Shown here: positions 1 through 6,752 of the stretch, piece by piece
How positions within the stretch are numbered: the first letter of the stretch is position 1
Layout: each line of letters starts with the position of its first letter
Source: Candidatus Gastranaerophilales bacterium
GTDB lineage: Bacteria > Cyanobacteriota > Vampirovibrionia > Gastranaerophilales > Gastranaerophilaceae
DNA: 19,152 bases
Direction of reading: 5' to 3'
Assembly (NCBI GenBank): GCA_900769355.1
Contig: CAAGGG010000042.1
Coordinates: 1 to 19,152, forward strand
The notes under the pieces: generated by a model
Databases searched by the model: none
What the model was told of the DNA's origin: nothing
The model's input: the letters and a program-made list of their open reading frames with translations, nothing else
Made by a program: the position numbers and the translations under genes

Positions 1-102
1 AGGGGGAAAAAATATTAAAAAAAAAGATTGTATAAAGCAAAAATTATAAAAAAAAAAACCCCCCTGGGGGGGGGGGGGGCGCCCCGCCCCTGGGGGGGGG
101 GG
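1..102. repeat. Low-complexity edge with A, C and G runs; degraded copy of the pilin 5' cassette
   Basis: This stretch is A-runs, then C6, G14 (66-79), a C/G-rich patch and G11 (92-102). It aligns in order with the start of the second pilin gene at 9145: A-run, GATTGTAT, GCAAAAATT, A-run, G-run, GGCAA, then an ACGTG block. The equivalent of the start codon reads ATT (14-16) and an in-frame TAA lies at 47-49, so this copy would not be translated from that point as written. Because it sits at the window edge and consists of homopolymers, it may be an assembly or base-calling artefact (for example dark-G reads) over a real repeated cassette. Confidence 0.6.
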
Positions 103-154
103 CAAGCGTCACGAGGTACGTGTAGCTTTAAATTCGGCTGATTTAGATGCAAAG

Positions 155-1000
155 ATGCCAAGAGGCATAGAGGCAAAGTCTGTTTCGGAAAAAATGTATT
201 GTTACACACCCCTCTCCCGCATTTCTAATGCTCACAAAAGTTCGCAAAGAACTGCGACCTCTTCCCTTGGAGAGGTGGTTTCACAAGATGATGAGCTTAA
301 CTCCCTTGAAACGGTCCATTCACCACTCACGACTCACCACTCACTAAAATGCGTCGCCTTAACTTTGGCGGAAGTCTTAATCACCCTCGGTATCATTGGT
401 GTTGTTGCTGCGCTGACAATTCCTAATATTATTAAACATTATCAAAATGAAGTCACTGTTACTAAACTTCAAAAAGCTTATTCAACGCTAAACCAAGCCT
501 TTCGTCAATCTGAAAATGATAATGGGTCTTCCGAATTTTGGCAAGAAACCCCAGAAATTTCAGCGCAGGACTATTTTGAAAAATACTGGAAACCATACTT
601 AAAAGAACCAAAACTTTGTCAGACATATCAAGAATGCGGTTATGTAAGCTGGAAACCATATATAGCACTGAATGGTTCGTCTGTTGCTATGTCGCTAGAT
701 TCTGCAAGGGTAAAAATTAAAACAATTGATGATGTTTTTTATTTATTTACTGAGGCGACGACAAATTCTGAAGGAAAACTTGTTCCATTTAGAAATGTTT
801 ATATTGATATAAATGGTGCTAAAGCTCCAAATAAATTTGGAGAAGATGTTTTTGTTTTTAATAGAGTTATAGGAAAAGGTATAATGCCTGAATGCTATTA
901 TTGCTCATACAATTCATTGACCGCTAATTGTAATCGAAAATCAAGTGGAGCATATTGCGCTGCTCGAATTATGGCTGATGGGTGGAAGATTAAGTATTAA
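155..1000 (+). CDS. Prepilin-like protein with type IV pilin N-terminal helix (5' end uncertain)
   Basis: This is a type IV pilin or pseudopilin-like protein, expected to be processed by a prepilin peptidase and assembled at the cell envelope. From the first ATG it is 281 residues. The prepilin motif starts near residue 67 (A68|L69, then TLAEVLITLGIIG) and continues as a hydrophobic helix ending IPNII. The usual Gly before the cleavage site is Ala, as in the second pilin here. The C-terminal part has several Cys and ends with a CAARIMADGWKI block that I recall from related pilins. The leader of about 68 residues is unusually long; residues 18-43 are encoded by a dispersed repeat, and 320-344 holds an 11-bp direct repeat (TCACCACTCAC). 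The frame is open back to 50, through a G11 run, so the true start may lie upstream in the shared cassette. No convincing SD precedes 155. Family call is firm; start is weak. Confidence 0.75.
   Translation: MPRGIEAKSVSEKMYCYTPLSRISNAHKSSQRTATSSLGEVVSQDDELNSLETVHSPLTTHHSLKCVALTLAEVLITLGIIGVVAALTIPNIIKHYQNEVTVTKLQKAYSTLNQAFRQSENDNGSSEFWQETPEISAQDYFEKYWKPYLKEPKLCQTYQECGYVSWKPYIALNGSSVAMSLDSARVKIKTIDDVFYLFTEATTNSEGKLVPFRNVYIDINGAKAPNKFGEDVFVFNRVIGKGIMPECYYCSYNSLTANCNRKSSGAYCAARIMADGWKIKY
207..283 (+). repeat. Dispersed repeat family A, copy 1, inside pilin coding sequence
   Basis: The segment shares CCGCATTTCTA, TGCTCAC and GTTCGCAAAGAACTG with the copy at 1700-1780, in the same order and spacing, and ends in a CCTCTTCCCTTGGAGAGG hairpin. 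Inside it AGTTC-GCAAA-GAACT is another small hairpin. Other copies lie at 13093-13174 (plus) and 17766-17850 (minus). The other three copies are intergenic; this one is translated as residues 18-43 of the pilin leader. Confidence 0.6.
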
Positions 1001-1001
1001 T

Positions 1002-1026
1002 AAAAAAGGTGGGATATTCCCACCTT
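1002..1026 (-). terminator. Intrinsic terminator of the flavoprotein gene (minus strand)
   Basis: AAGGTGGGA (1006-1014) pairs with TCCCACCTT (1018-1026) around a 3-nt loop. On the minus strand the hairpin is followed by six T, so it fits termination of the gene ending at 1025, whose stop codon overlaps the stem. It also sits just after the convergent pilin stop but has only TT on the plus side. Confidence 0.8.
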
Positions 1027-1654
1027 ATCTGATAAAGTTTGTCAAGATTTTGTCCTCTGTTTGAGGGTGCTCTATTCCTGATTTTTTGCCGGCTTCAATA
1101 CATTTTAAAAGCCATGCCATATTATTTCCGAGCACACGCATGATTTGTAGACCTTCCAAGTCTTTTCTGACATCGTCAGATGAATTTTGTCTGCCGTGCA
1201 CCATACACCAATAATTTGAAGAAACAACCGGCATTTGATTTATAGTAAAATGTTTTGTGATAGCATCAAGTGAAGCCGTTGTGCCGGCACGTCTTGCAGA
1301 AACTATTGCAGCTGCCGGTTTGAATGCGAAGTATTTGCTTCCTGCATAAAAAATTCTATCCATTACTGACAAAAGTCTCCCTGCAGGGTGTGCATAATAA
1401 ACAGGTGAACCGAAAACAAAGCCGTCTGCGGTTTTAGCTTTTTCGATAATTTCATTTACTACGTCTCCTTTGAATATGCAGCCTTCGCTTTTTCTGCATG
1501 CTCCACAACCACCACAATCTTTTATTTCTTTATTTCCGATTTGGATAATTTCTGTTTCAATACCGTTTTTGTTAAGTGCACTGGCAACTTCTTCAAGTGC
1601 TGTAAAAGTGCAACCATGTTCATTTGAACTTCCGTTTATAAGTAAAACTTTCAT
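1025..1654 (-). CDS. Iron-sulfur flavoprotein (flavodoxin-like NAD(P)H-dependent reductase family)
   Basis: The 209-residue protein has a flavodoxin-like fold signature: an N-terminal strand followed by the FMN phosphate-binding loop GSSNEHGCT (8-16) and a GSPVYYAHP flavin loop (82-90). Between them is C47-x2-C50-x2-C53-x5-C59, the compact motif that holds a [4Fe-4S] cluster in Isf-type flavoproteins. It is probably a cytosolic electron-transfer flavoprotein (FMN plus one cluster); the physiological partner cannot be told. The start is supported by AAGGAGGT about 7 nt before ATG. It appears monocistronic, with its own terminator at 1002-1026 and a repeat element upstream. Family is confident; substrate is unknown. 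Confidence 0.88.
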   Translation of the reverse strand: MKVLLINGSSNEHGCTFTALEEVASALNKNGIETEIIQIGNKEIKDCGGCGACRKSEGCIFKGDVVNEIIEKAKTADGFVFGSPVYYAHPAGRLLSVMDRIFYAGSKYFAFKPAAAIVSARRAGTTASLDAITKHFTINQMPVVSSNYWCMVHGRQNSSDDVRKDLEGLQIMRVLGNNMAWLLKCIEAGKKSGIEHPQTEDKILTNFIR

Positions 1655-1699
1655 AACAAACCTCCTTGAATTTATTGTATATCAAAAATAAATTATTCT

Positions 1700-1780
1700 G
1701 CCCCTCACCCGCATTTCTATTGCTCACGATTGTTCGCAAAGAACTGCTCCCTCTCCCGCCTAGGGGACGAGGGGTAGACT
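1700..1780 (+). repeat. Dispersed repeat family A, copy 2
   Basis: The element begins CCCCTCACCCGCATTTCTA, contains the hairpin GTTC-GCAAA-GAAC and ends with CCTCTCCCGCCTAGGGG plus ACGAGG, another stem. It lies between two minus-strand genes in the 1655-1876 gap and matches copy 1 (207-283) closely. It has no coding capacity of its own and looks like a small non-autonomous (MITE/REP-like) element. Confidence 0.65.
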
Positions 1781-1801
1781 TCGTAATTTAATTAGTCATA
1801 C

Positions 1802-1832
1802 AAAAAGCAATTTGAGTATATCAAATTGCTTT
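1802..1832 (-). terminator. Intrinsic terminator of the radical SAM gene (minus strand)
   Basis: AAAGCAATTTGA (1804-1815) and TCAAATTGCTTT (1821-1832) form a perfect 12-bp stem with a 5-nt loop. On the minus strand the arm runs into TTTTT, 45-75 nt past the stop codon at 1877. Confidence 0.8.
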
Positions 1833-1876
1833 CTATAATCTAGGAAAAGCCGGCATTAAGATTTAATTTATTATGT

Positions 1877-2698
1877 TTATTTGTCAAGAAGCAATTTATG
1901 GCCGGCATAGAAATCTGTATATTTTATGCTGTTTTGATTACAATATCTCTCGATTTCTGCGGAGATTTCATCAAAATATTGCGAATTCTTTTTGTTATAA
2001 ATGTCATCATATATTGTTTTATAGATTGGAAAATTCTTTTCTATAAAATTGAACATGTTTGTTTTGAAACTCGTTCTGAGATTTAGTTTGTCGAACCAAT
2101 ACTCATCTACGTAATCTTTTGTTGTTTCAATAATCTGTTTGAAATCAGTTATTTCAGGAATTATTGGGGCAACAAAAACAACTGTCCTTATTCCATTTTC
2201 TCGCAAAATTTTTAATGTTTCAAGTCTTTCTGCAACAGTTGATGATTTTAATTCTAAATTTTTTCTAATACTTTCGTCTAATATGCTCAAAGATATGACT
2301 ATTTCTACATCTTTCATTTTTTTGAATAAATCAATATCTCTTAACACAAGTTTAGATTTCGTAACAACAGAGATGTGAGTTTCTGCACAAACGAGCTGTT
2401 CCATGATTTTTCTAGTGATTTTGTATGTTTCTTCATACTTGTTATAAGGATCAGTAACTGTTCCAATCATGAGCTTTTTGTGTTTTAGCTTGAAAATATT
2501 AATCCTTTTTCGAGTTTGTTTGACGTCAAGAAATTCGCCCCAAGGTTCGGAGTGTTTGCTAAATCCTACCATATAAGCAGCGTAGCAATACAGGCACTTG
2601 TTTGGACAACCGACGTATGGGTTTATTACGTAGTCGATTGTTTCTAGTTTTGTCTTGGTAAGATAATCTTTAACCCTTTTTTGCTCATCTATTTGCAT
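1877..2698 (-). CDS. Radical SAM protein, spore photoproduct lyase (SPL)-like family
   Basis: The 273-residue protein carries the radical SAM cluster motif C31-PNK-C35-LY-C38, preceded by NPYVG, the context typical of the SplB/Rv2578c-like family. Downstream are the TVTDPYN segment (near 80-86) and alternating strands and helices of a partial TIM barrel. These enzymes cleave S-adenosylmethionine to a 5'-deoxyadenosyl radical; the substrate of this subgroup is not established, and there is no sporulation context here. The ATG at 2698 has no SD but lies 6 nt after a -10-like hexamer, so it may be translated from a leaderless mRNA. It is separated from the flavoprotein by a terminator and a repeat, so it is probably its own unit. 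Confidence 0.87.
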   Translation of the reverse strand: MQIDEQKRVKDYLTKTKLETIDYVINPYVGCPNKCLYCYAAYMVGFSKHSEPWGEFLDVKQTRKRINIFKLKHKKLMIGTVTDPYNKYEETYKITRKIMEQLVCAETHISVVTKSKLVLRDIDLFKKMKDVEIVISLSILDESIRKNLELKSSTVAERLETLKILRENGIRTVVFVAPIIPEITDFKQIIETTKDYVDEYWFDKLNLRTSFKTNMFNFIEKNFPIYKTIYDDIYNKKNSQYFDEISAEIERYCNQNSIKYTDFYAGHKLLLDK

Positions 2699-2704
2699 AA
2701 ATTG

Positions 2705-2733
2705 ATATTACACGTTTATCAATTTTATGTCAA
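2705..2733 (-). promoter_or_regulatory. Promoter for radical SAM gene; transcript start would coincide with ATG
   Basis: Reading the minus strand: TTGACA (2733-2728), a 17-bp spacer, TAATAT (2710-2705), then six bases CAATTT and ATG. With a normal 6-7 nt gap from -10 to +1, transcription would start at or next to the A of the ATG. This agrees with the lack of any SD. Confidence 0.6.
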
Positions 2734-2746
2734 TAGCACTGATATC

Positions 2747-3310
2747 TTATTCGAGAATATTGATATCTTTTTCTATTACACTCGGAACCTGTGAAGATAT
2801 AATTGTTTCAAGATATTTATCGTTATTTTGACGAATATTTTCGGCAATAGTTTTTATTTCATTATCATTACTAAAGAAATTTTTTACGGCATATTTAACT
2901 ACAATCATACCTTTGTTTGGAGCTTTTTCAAATTTATAAATATCGTATTCAAAATATTTTTTATTATTTTCGCAACCGTTTACAAGAAAACTGATGGCAG
3001 CTTTATTGCATTTTTTGTTTTCAATAAGTTTTAAAAGTACACTGTTATCGGTACTTTCCACTGTTTTGTCAAAGTTTTCAACGAATTTAAGCGGATTGTT
3101 TTCTTCCGGATAATAGTAAACACCAATCATTTTAATCCAATTTCCGACATGTTCGGAACCGCGAAAATATTCGTTTCCATAGCCCTTCGTCTGTGGGGCG
3201 ATTGCGCTGTATTTGAGTTTGTAAACTTCGTTGTCAAAGTGGATTTCTTCTGCACAACAGCACAAGTTTGGAACTAAAAAAGCTAAAATCATAAAAATAA
3301 ATTTCTTCAT
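2747..3310 (-). CDS. Small secreted protein of unknown function
   Basis: I do not recognise the family. The 187-residue product starts MKKFIFMILAFLVPNLCC and looks like a classical signal peptide, with likely cleavage after CCCA before EEIHF; there is no clear lipobox. The mature part is mixed charged and aromatic, with no membrane helix or known motif. I chose the ATG at 3310, because GAGG lies 12 nt upstream and the signal peptide then begins normally. An in-frame ATG at 3328 would add six polar residues and put that GAGG inside its second codon. It lies downstream of the TPR gene on the same strand, separated by a repeat (3384-3457), so co-transcription is possible but not shown. It probably acts outside the cytoplasmic membrane. 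Confidence 0.7.
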   Translation of the reverse strand: MKKFIFMILAFLVPNLCCCAEEIHFDNEVYKLKYSAIAPQTKGYGNEYFRGSEHVGNWIKMIGVYYYPEENNPLKFVENFDKTVESTDNSVLLKLIENKKCNKAAISFLVNGCENNKKYFEYDIYKFEKAPNKGMIVVKYAVKNFFSNDNEIKTIAENIRQNNDKYLETIISSQVPSVIEKDINILE

Positions 3311-3383
3311 ATCATGATTAAACCTCATTCATGCTGAAATGAAATTAGCCCAAAGTAGTGTCATGTGGGTATTTTTTTTAGAG

Positions 3384-3457
3384 TCGTCATTCTGAAAGCT
3401 TAGAAAATTATCCTGAGTGCTTAACGAGGGATAAATTTTCTTGCTATTCAGAATCTC
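3384..3457. repeat. Hairpin-forming repeat, family B (MITE-like)
   Basis: The arms CATTCTGAAAGC... and ...GCTATTCAGAAT are imperfect inverted repeats with further pairing (TAGAAAATTATCC against GGATAAATTTTCTT). The centre ATCCTGAGTGC TTAACGAGGGAT is itself a small hairpin. The whole folds as one long stem of about 70 bp between two minus-strand genes. A fragment resembling the centre (ATCTTGAGCGTTAAGTG) occurs at 17670-17695. Confidence 0.55.
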
Positions 3458-3470
3458 TTTACTTATTACT

Positions 3471-5129
3471 CTAAATATCAAACAACTTGTGAAGTCTTGT
3501 GACAATATCATCTTCGTCCAAGTCTTGCGTAATTTTATTCAAGTCAATCGCCATTTGATAGTAGTTTGCAGCATCATTGATAAATCCCATTTCTTGTGAC
3601 GCTCTACCGGCATTGAAGTATGCCAAAGTATAGCTTGGATTAAGTTCTATTGCTGTTTCAAAATATTCTAAAGCTTCTTCAGCATCGCACAATCCGTCTA
3701 AGTATAAAATTCCAAGATTGTTTTGCGCGTATTCGTTTTCAGGGTTAAGATCAACTGCTTTGTGGAATGAAACAAGTGCTTCTTCTAAGTAGTCCTTTTC
3801 CCATAGTGCAATTCCGGCTTTTGCATAGGCTCTGTAATCCTCAGGTTTAAGCATGATTGCATCACAATACGCTCTAATTGCGTTTTCTAAATCGTAAGCT
3901 GCCATGTGCACATCGCCAAGTGCCAAGTGCAAACTGTAGTTGTTTGGATCAAGAATTATTCCTGCTTGATATGTTGACACGGCAGCGTCAATGTTCCCTT
4001 TTACCTCAGCATAAATACTTCCCAAAGCCTCGCAAACAATAGATGTCCATTCTTTGTCCGGATTGATGGAAATAGCTTTTTGGTAATGTTCAATTGCTTC
4101 ATCATATAATTGTGCTTTTGAGTACGCATAAGCAAGAGAGTTATTGTAGAACGGGTTTTCAGGATCTCTTTCTACTGCAAGTTTAAACGCACTCACTGAA
4201 TTAATTTTATCCTCTTTTTTAAGATAAAGATGTCCTAATTCATAGTAAATTTGAGGGGTATCAATGTCAAATTCCAAAAGTTTTTCATAACAATCGATTG
4301 TCTCGTCAGTGTTTTCAGGGAAATATGTTTGTAAAACCGTTGCAAGTTTTACTAAAACTTCTCTGTTAAGCGGATTTGCTTCCAAAACCTTTCGGTAGCA
4401 GTCAAGAGTCAATTCGGTTTCATTGTTTTTAAGAGCCAAATCTCCCATTTTGTCATAGAAAATTTCACTATGATTTGTGGCTGTAATTGCTTGTTTATAA
4501 ACATTTTCTGCACTTGGATAAAGTTTGAATTTTTCTAAGAATTTCCCGATTGTGTTATAAGTAAACACTGAAAAATCGTCAGACATGTTTTTATAAAACA
4601 TTTTTATTGATGGTCTATCCCATGCCAACATTATGCTACCTGATAAAAAGTAGTATAAAAACCCGATATAATCACATGCTGTCCCATTTTTACTGTTGAT
4701 TTTCTGCAAAATAGATTGAGAAAGAATTAATCTTGGGCGTCCGGATTTCAAATTATCCATCTTGATTGCGGATTTAAATTCTTGTTCAGCTGATTTAAAA
4801 TCTTGAGCAAGTTTCATGAAAAATCCGGTGTAAAGGTGCGCATTGATGTTCTTTGGAGCTAGAGAAACAGCTGTTTTGCACTGTTCAATTGCGGTGTCAA
4901 GGCTAATTTGTCCTTGTTCCCACATAAGAGTTGCTAAACGGTAATACGCTTCGGGCATTGAAGGATCGTATTTTACTGCGTCAATATAGTACTCAATTGC
5001 ATCTTGCAAATCAGTATTTTGCTGGCGAATTAAATACTTTTCATGTGCAACTCTGGCTTTTTCCAGTGATTCTCTCGCTTTTTCTATATTTGCCGATTTA
5101 ATCGGTTGTAGTAACATTTGTTCTGACAT
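3471..5129 (-). CDS. Tetratricopeptide repeat protein
   Basis: The 552-residue protein consists almost entirely of TPR-type helical hairpins. Recurrent signatures such as A-x-Y-x-L-G, Y-x-x-A-I-x-x-Y-x-x-A-I and L-x-P-x repeat about every 34 residues from around 45 to 530, with an irregular stretch near 140-205. No signal peptide or transmembrane segment is visible, so it is probably a cytosolic scaffold for protein-protein contacts; the partner is unknown. ATG at 5129 is preferred over an upstream TTG (5132) because GGAG sits 7 nt before it. The gene diverges from the secreted protein gene at 5348 and shares an intergenic region with an 11-bp inverted repeat. A specific role cannot be given from repeats alone. 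Confidence 0.85.
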   Translation of the reverse strand: MSEQMLLQPIKSANIEKARESLEKARVAHEKYLIRQQNTDLQDAIEYYIDAVKYDPSMPEAYYRLATLMWEQGQISLDTAIEQCKTAVSLAPKNINAHLYTGFFMKLAQDFKSAEQEFKSAIKMDNLKSGRPRLILSQSILQKINSKNGTACDYIGFLYYFLSGSIMLAWDRPSIKMFYKNMSDDFSVFTYNTIGKFLEKFKLYPSAENVYKQAITATNHSEIFYDKMGDLALKNNETELTLDCYRKVLEANPLNREVLVKLATVLQTYFPENTDETIDCYEKLLEFDIDTPQIYYELGHLYLKKEDKINSVSAFKLAVERDPENPFYNNSLAYAYSKAQLYDEAIEHYQKAISINPDKEWTSIVCEALGSIYAEVKGNIDAAVSTYQAGIILDPNNYSLHLALGDVHMAAYDLENAIRAYCDAIMLKPEDYRAYAKAGIALWEKDYLEEALVSFHKAVDLNPENEYAQNNLGILYLDGLCDAEEALEYFETAIELNPSYTLAYFNAGRASQEMGFINDAANYYQMAIDLNKITQDLDEDDIVTRLHKLFDI

Positions 5130-5179
5130 CAATGAGCTCCAATAAGATGTTCTTATATTCTATTTACATTTCTTAACAC

Positions 5180-5220
5180 GATATAAATTATATTAATCTT
5201 TAGTAAAAATAATTTATATC
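5180..5220. promoter_or_regulatory. Perfect 11-bp inverted repeat between divergent genes
   Basis: GATATAAATTA (5180-5190) and TAATTTATATC (5210-5220) are exact reverse complements separated by 19 bp, in the 218-bp gap between the TPR gene and the secreted-protein gene. This could be an operator or simply AT-rich hairpin DNA. I could not place convincing -35/-10 pairs for either gene here. Confidence 0.35.
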
Positions 5221-5237
5221 ATCTATTTGGGGGATAT

Positions 5238-5321
5238 ATGAGTTTAAAATTAAACATAAATTTTAGCTTGAATTGCCCTTTTAGATTATCTTTATGGGTA
5301 ATGTTTTTGGCTTTAAGATAA
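5238..5321 (+). other. Candidate small ORF (27 residues) with SD-like sequence
   Basis: ATG at 5238 is preceded by GGGGGA (5229-5234) and opens 27 codons, ending in a hydrophobic stretch (LSLWVMFLALR). It ends 26 bp before the ATG of the next gene. It could be a leader peptide, a small membrane peptide or chance; composition alone does not decide. Confidence 0.2.
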
Positions 5322-5347
5322 ATTATTTTTTTATTGAGGTGAGGATT

Positions 5348-6169
5348 ATGAATAAACTTTTTTATATTTTATTTTGCATGTCAATACTTTCTGCAACAGG
5401 TGCAAATGCAGGGATTTTGTCTGATTTCTTTGGTGGAAACAGCTATAACAACGGGTATTATTACCCGCCAAATGTAAGATATACAACTAATGGTTTCTAT
5501 GGACAAAGACCTTATTACAATAATTATTATTATAATAATAACGGTTATCCTCAGCCTCGTTATAATGTTCCGTACAACGTAAATCAAAGCTACTATAATT
5601 CGCCATGCCCATGCGATTATTATAGGCAACCTGTGATTTATCGAACTAAGATAAATCGAAAAAGTTCTGCCACTCAGTCAGAAAAACTTGTTGCAAACCA
5701 GTTTTCCGGTATTGAAAGGTTAGAAAGTCAGGTTTTGTTGCAAACTTATGAATATGATTCTGCAAAAAATAGAATAGAAAGACTGGAGCAAAGACTTTTT
5801 GGCGCGTCGCAAGAAGGTGATTTAGCACAGAGATTTGAAACATTGAAGCATGTTGCAAAAAATTATAAAGCCTTTAATCCAAATCAGGGCCTGCAAAATA
5901 GCTATGCACAAAATAATTATAGTCGACCGATCTTTACAGGTGGCTCTGGTGCCGGTTGGAAAAGTACGTTACTCGGAAATTTCAAAAATCAATTTATGGG
6001 AACTCCAACAGGAATTACTCCGGCTATGGATCCTGCTTATATGGATTGGTTTGAGGCAGAAAGAGCTCTTGCCGGCAATGGTGAAGAAGTCGGTGTTCAA
6101 ACAAACCGCGGATATTATTACTCAAATACCAATAGAGGCTCGAGAACCGGAGTTACAATATTAGATTGA
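5348..6169 (+). CDS. Secreted Tyr/Asn-rich protein with RIERLE repeats
   Basis: The 273-residue product has a signal peptide ending ANA|G (residue 21). A low-complexity Tyr/Asn/Pro-rich region (about 30-95) follows. Two linked units are then seen at 121-147 and 143-167, each with an I/L-ERLE core followed by Q-x-L-x-G/Q-x-x-Y/Q. I recall similar RLE-x-x-LFG units in envelope proteins of cyanobacteria and their relatives, but I assign no family. The start at 5348 is supported by GAGGTGAGG just upstream; a 54-nt longer in-frame start would add a hydrophilic stretch before the signal peptide. It is followed by flagellar genes after an 88-bp gap with no clear terminator, so a link to the cell surface or flagellum is possible. 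Function is unknown. Confidence 0.72.
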   Translation: MNKLFYILFCMSILSATGANAGILSDFFGGNSYNNGYYYPPNVRYTTNGFYGQRPYYNNYYYNNNGYPQPRYNVPYNVNQSYYNSPCPCDYYRQPVIYRTKINRKSSATQSEKLVANQFSGIERLESQVLLQTYEYDSAKNRIERLEQRLFGASQEGDLAQRFETLKHVAKNYKAFNPNQGLQNSYAQNNYSRPIFTGGSGAGWKSTLLGNFKNQFMGTPTGITPAMDPAYMDWFEAERALAGNGEEVGVQTNRGYYYSNTNRGSRTGVTILD

Positions 6170-6257
6170 CTTTTTGCTAAAAATAGTTAAATCATACATA
6201 TAGATGATTGTGCCACGTCAAAAATAAGTGATAATACATGCAGAAGAGTGGTATAAT

Positions 6258-6752
6258 ATGCCTTTCAGATACAGATTACAGAAAGTTCTGGATTTCAGAA
6301 TTCGTAAGAAAGAAGAACAGCTTACAGTTGTTCAAAAGGCTCAACAGGCGGTTTATGAAGCCGAAGAGAATATTAGAAAAAACGAACAAGAAATTCAGGC
6401 AACAAAACAGAATATGCGTTCGGCAGATCCTATGATGTATGAAGCTTATGACAACTATTTGCGGCATCTTTGGGAAAAGGCTGAGCAACTTGAAGCAATC
6501 AGAGTTGAGTTACAGAAAAAACTCGATGAAGAGAAGGTTAAACTTATAAAACTCGAGCAGGGCGTCAAAGTTCTTGAAAAACACAAAGAAAAGAATCGTG
6601 AAGCCTTTATAGCGGAAGAAAAAGCCGCAGAACTAAAACAGTATTCCGAACTGGGTGTTACAAGATACTTCCGCCAAAGCCAAGAAAGAGCCGAGGAAGA
6701 AGAACAAATTTTGAAACAACTGGAACAAATAGATGGAGGTAGTAAAAAATGA
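6258..6752 (+). CDS. fliJ: Flagellar FliJ-like protein
   Basis: The 164-residue, highly charged, almost fully helical protein begins MPFRYRLQKVLDFRIRKKEE. That F-x-F/Y-R-L-Q-x-x-L start and the uninterrupted coiled coil are typical of FliJ, the soluble stalk-like component of the flagellar export ATPase complex. I chose ATG at 6258 because the FliJ motif starts there; an earlier in-frame start at 6228 would add ten unrelated residues. A weak GTGG lies 6 nt upstream. Its stop overlaps the next start (ATGA at 6749-6752), so it is translationally coupled to the fliK-like gene, in the fliJ-fliK order common in flagellar operons. Coiled coils are easily misassigned; context raises the confidence. 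Confidence 0.75.
   Translation: MPFRYRLQKVLDFRIRKKEEQLTVVQKAQQAVYEAEENIRKNEQEIQATKQNMRSADPMMYEAYDNYLRHLWEKAEQLEAIRVELQKKLDEEKVKLIKLEQGVKVLEKHKEKNREAFIAEEKAAELKQYSELGVTRYFRQSQERAEEEEQILKQLEQIDGGSKK

Noticed and set aside
3329..3511. 60-residue minus-strand ORF between the TPR and secreted-protein genes
   Set aside because: It runs across the family B hairpin repeat and overlaps the end of the TPR gene in another frame; no SD or protein-like pattern.
6252..6257. TATAAT directly before the fliJ-like ATG as a leaderless promoter
   Set aside because: No gap is left for a transcription start between -10 and ATG, and no -35-like hexamer lies 16-18 bp upstream.
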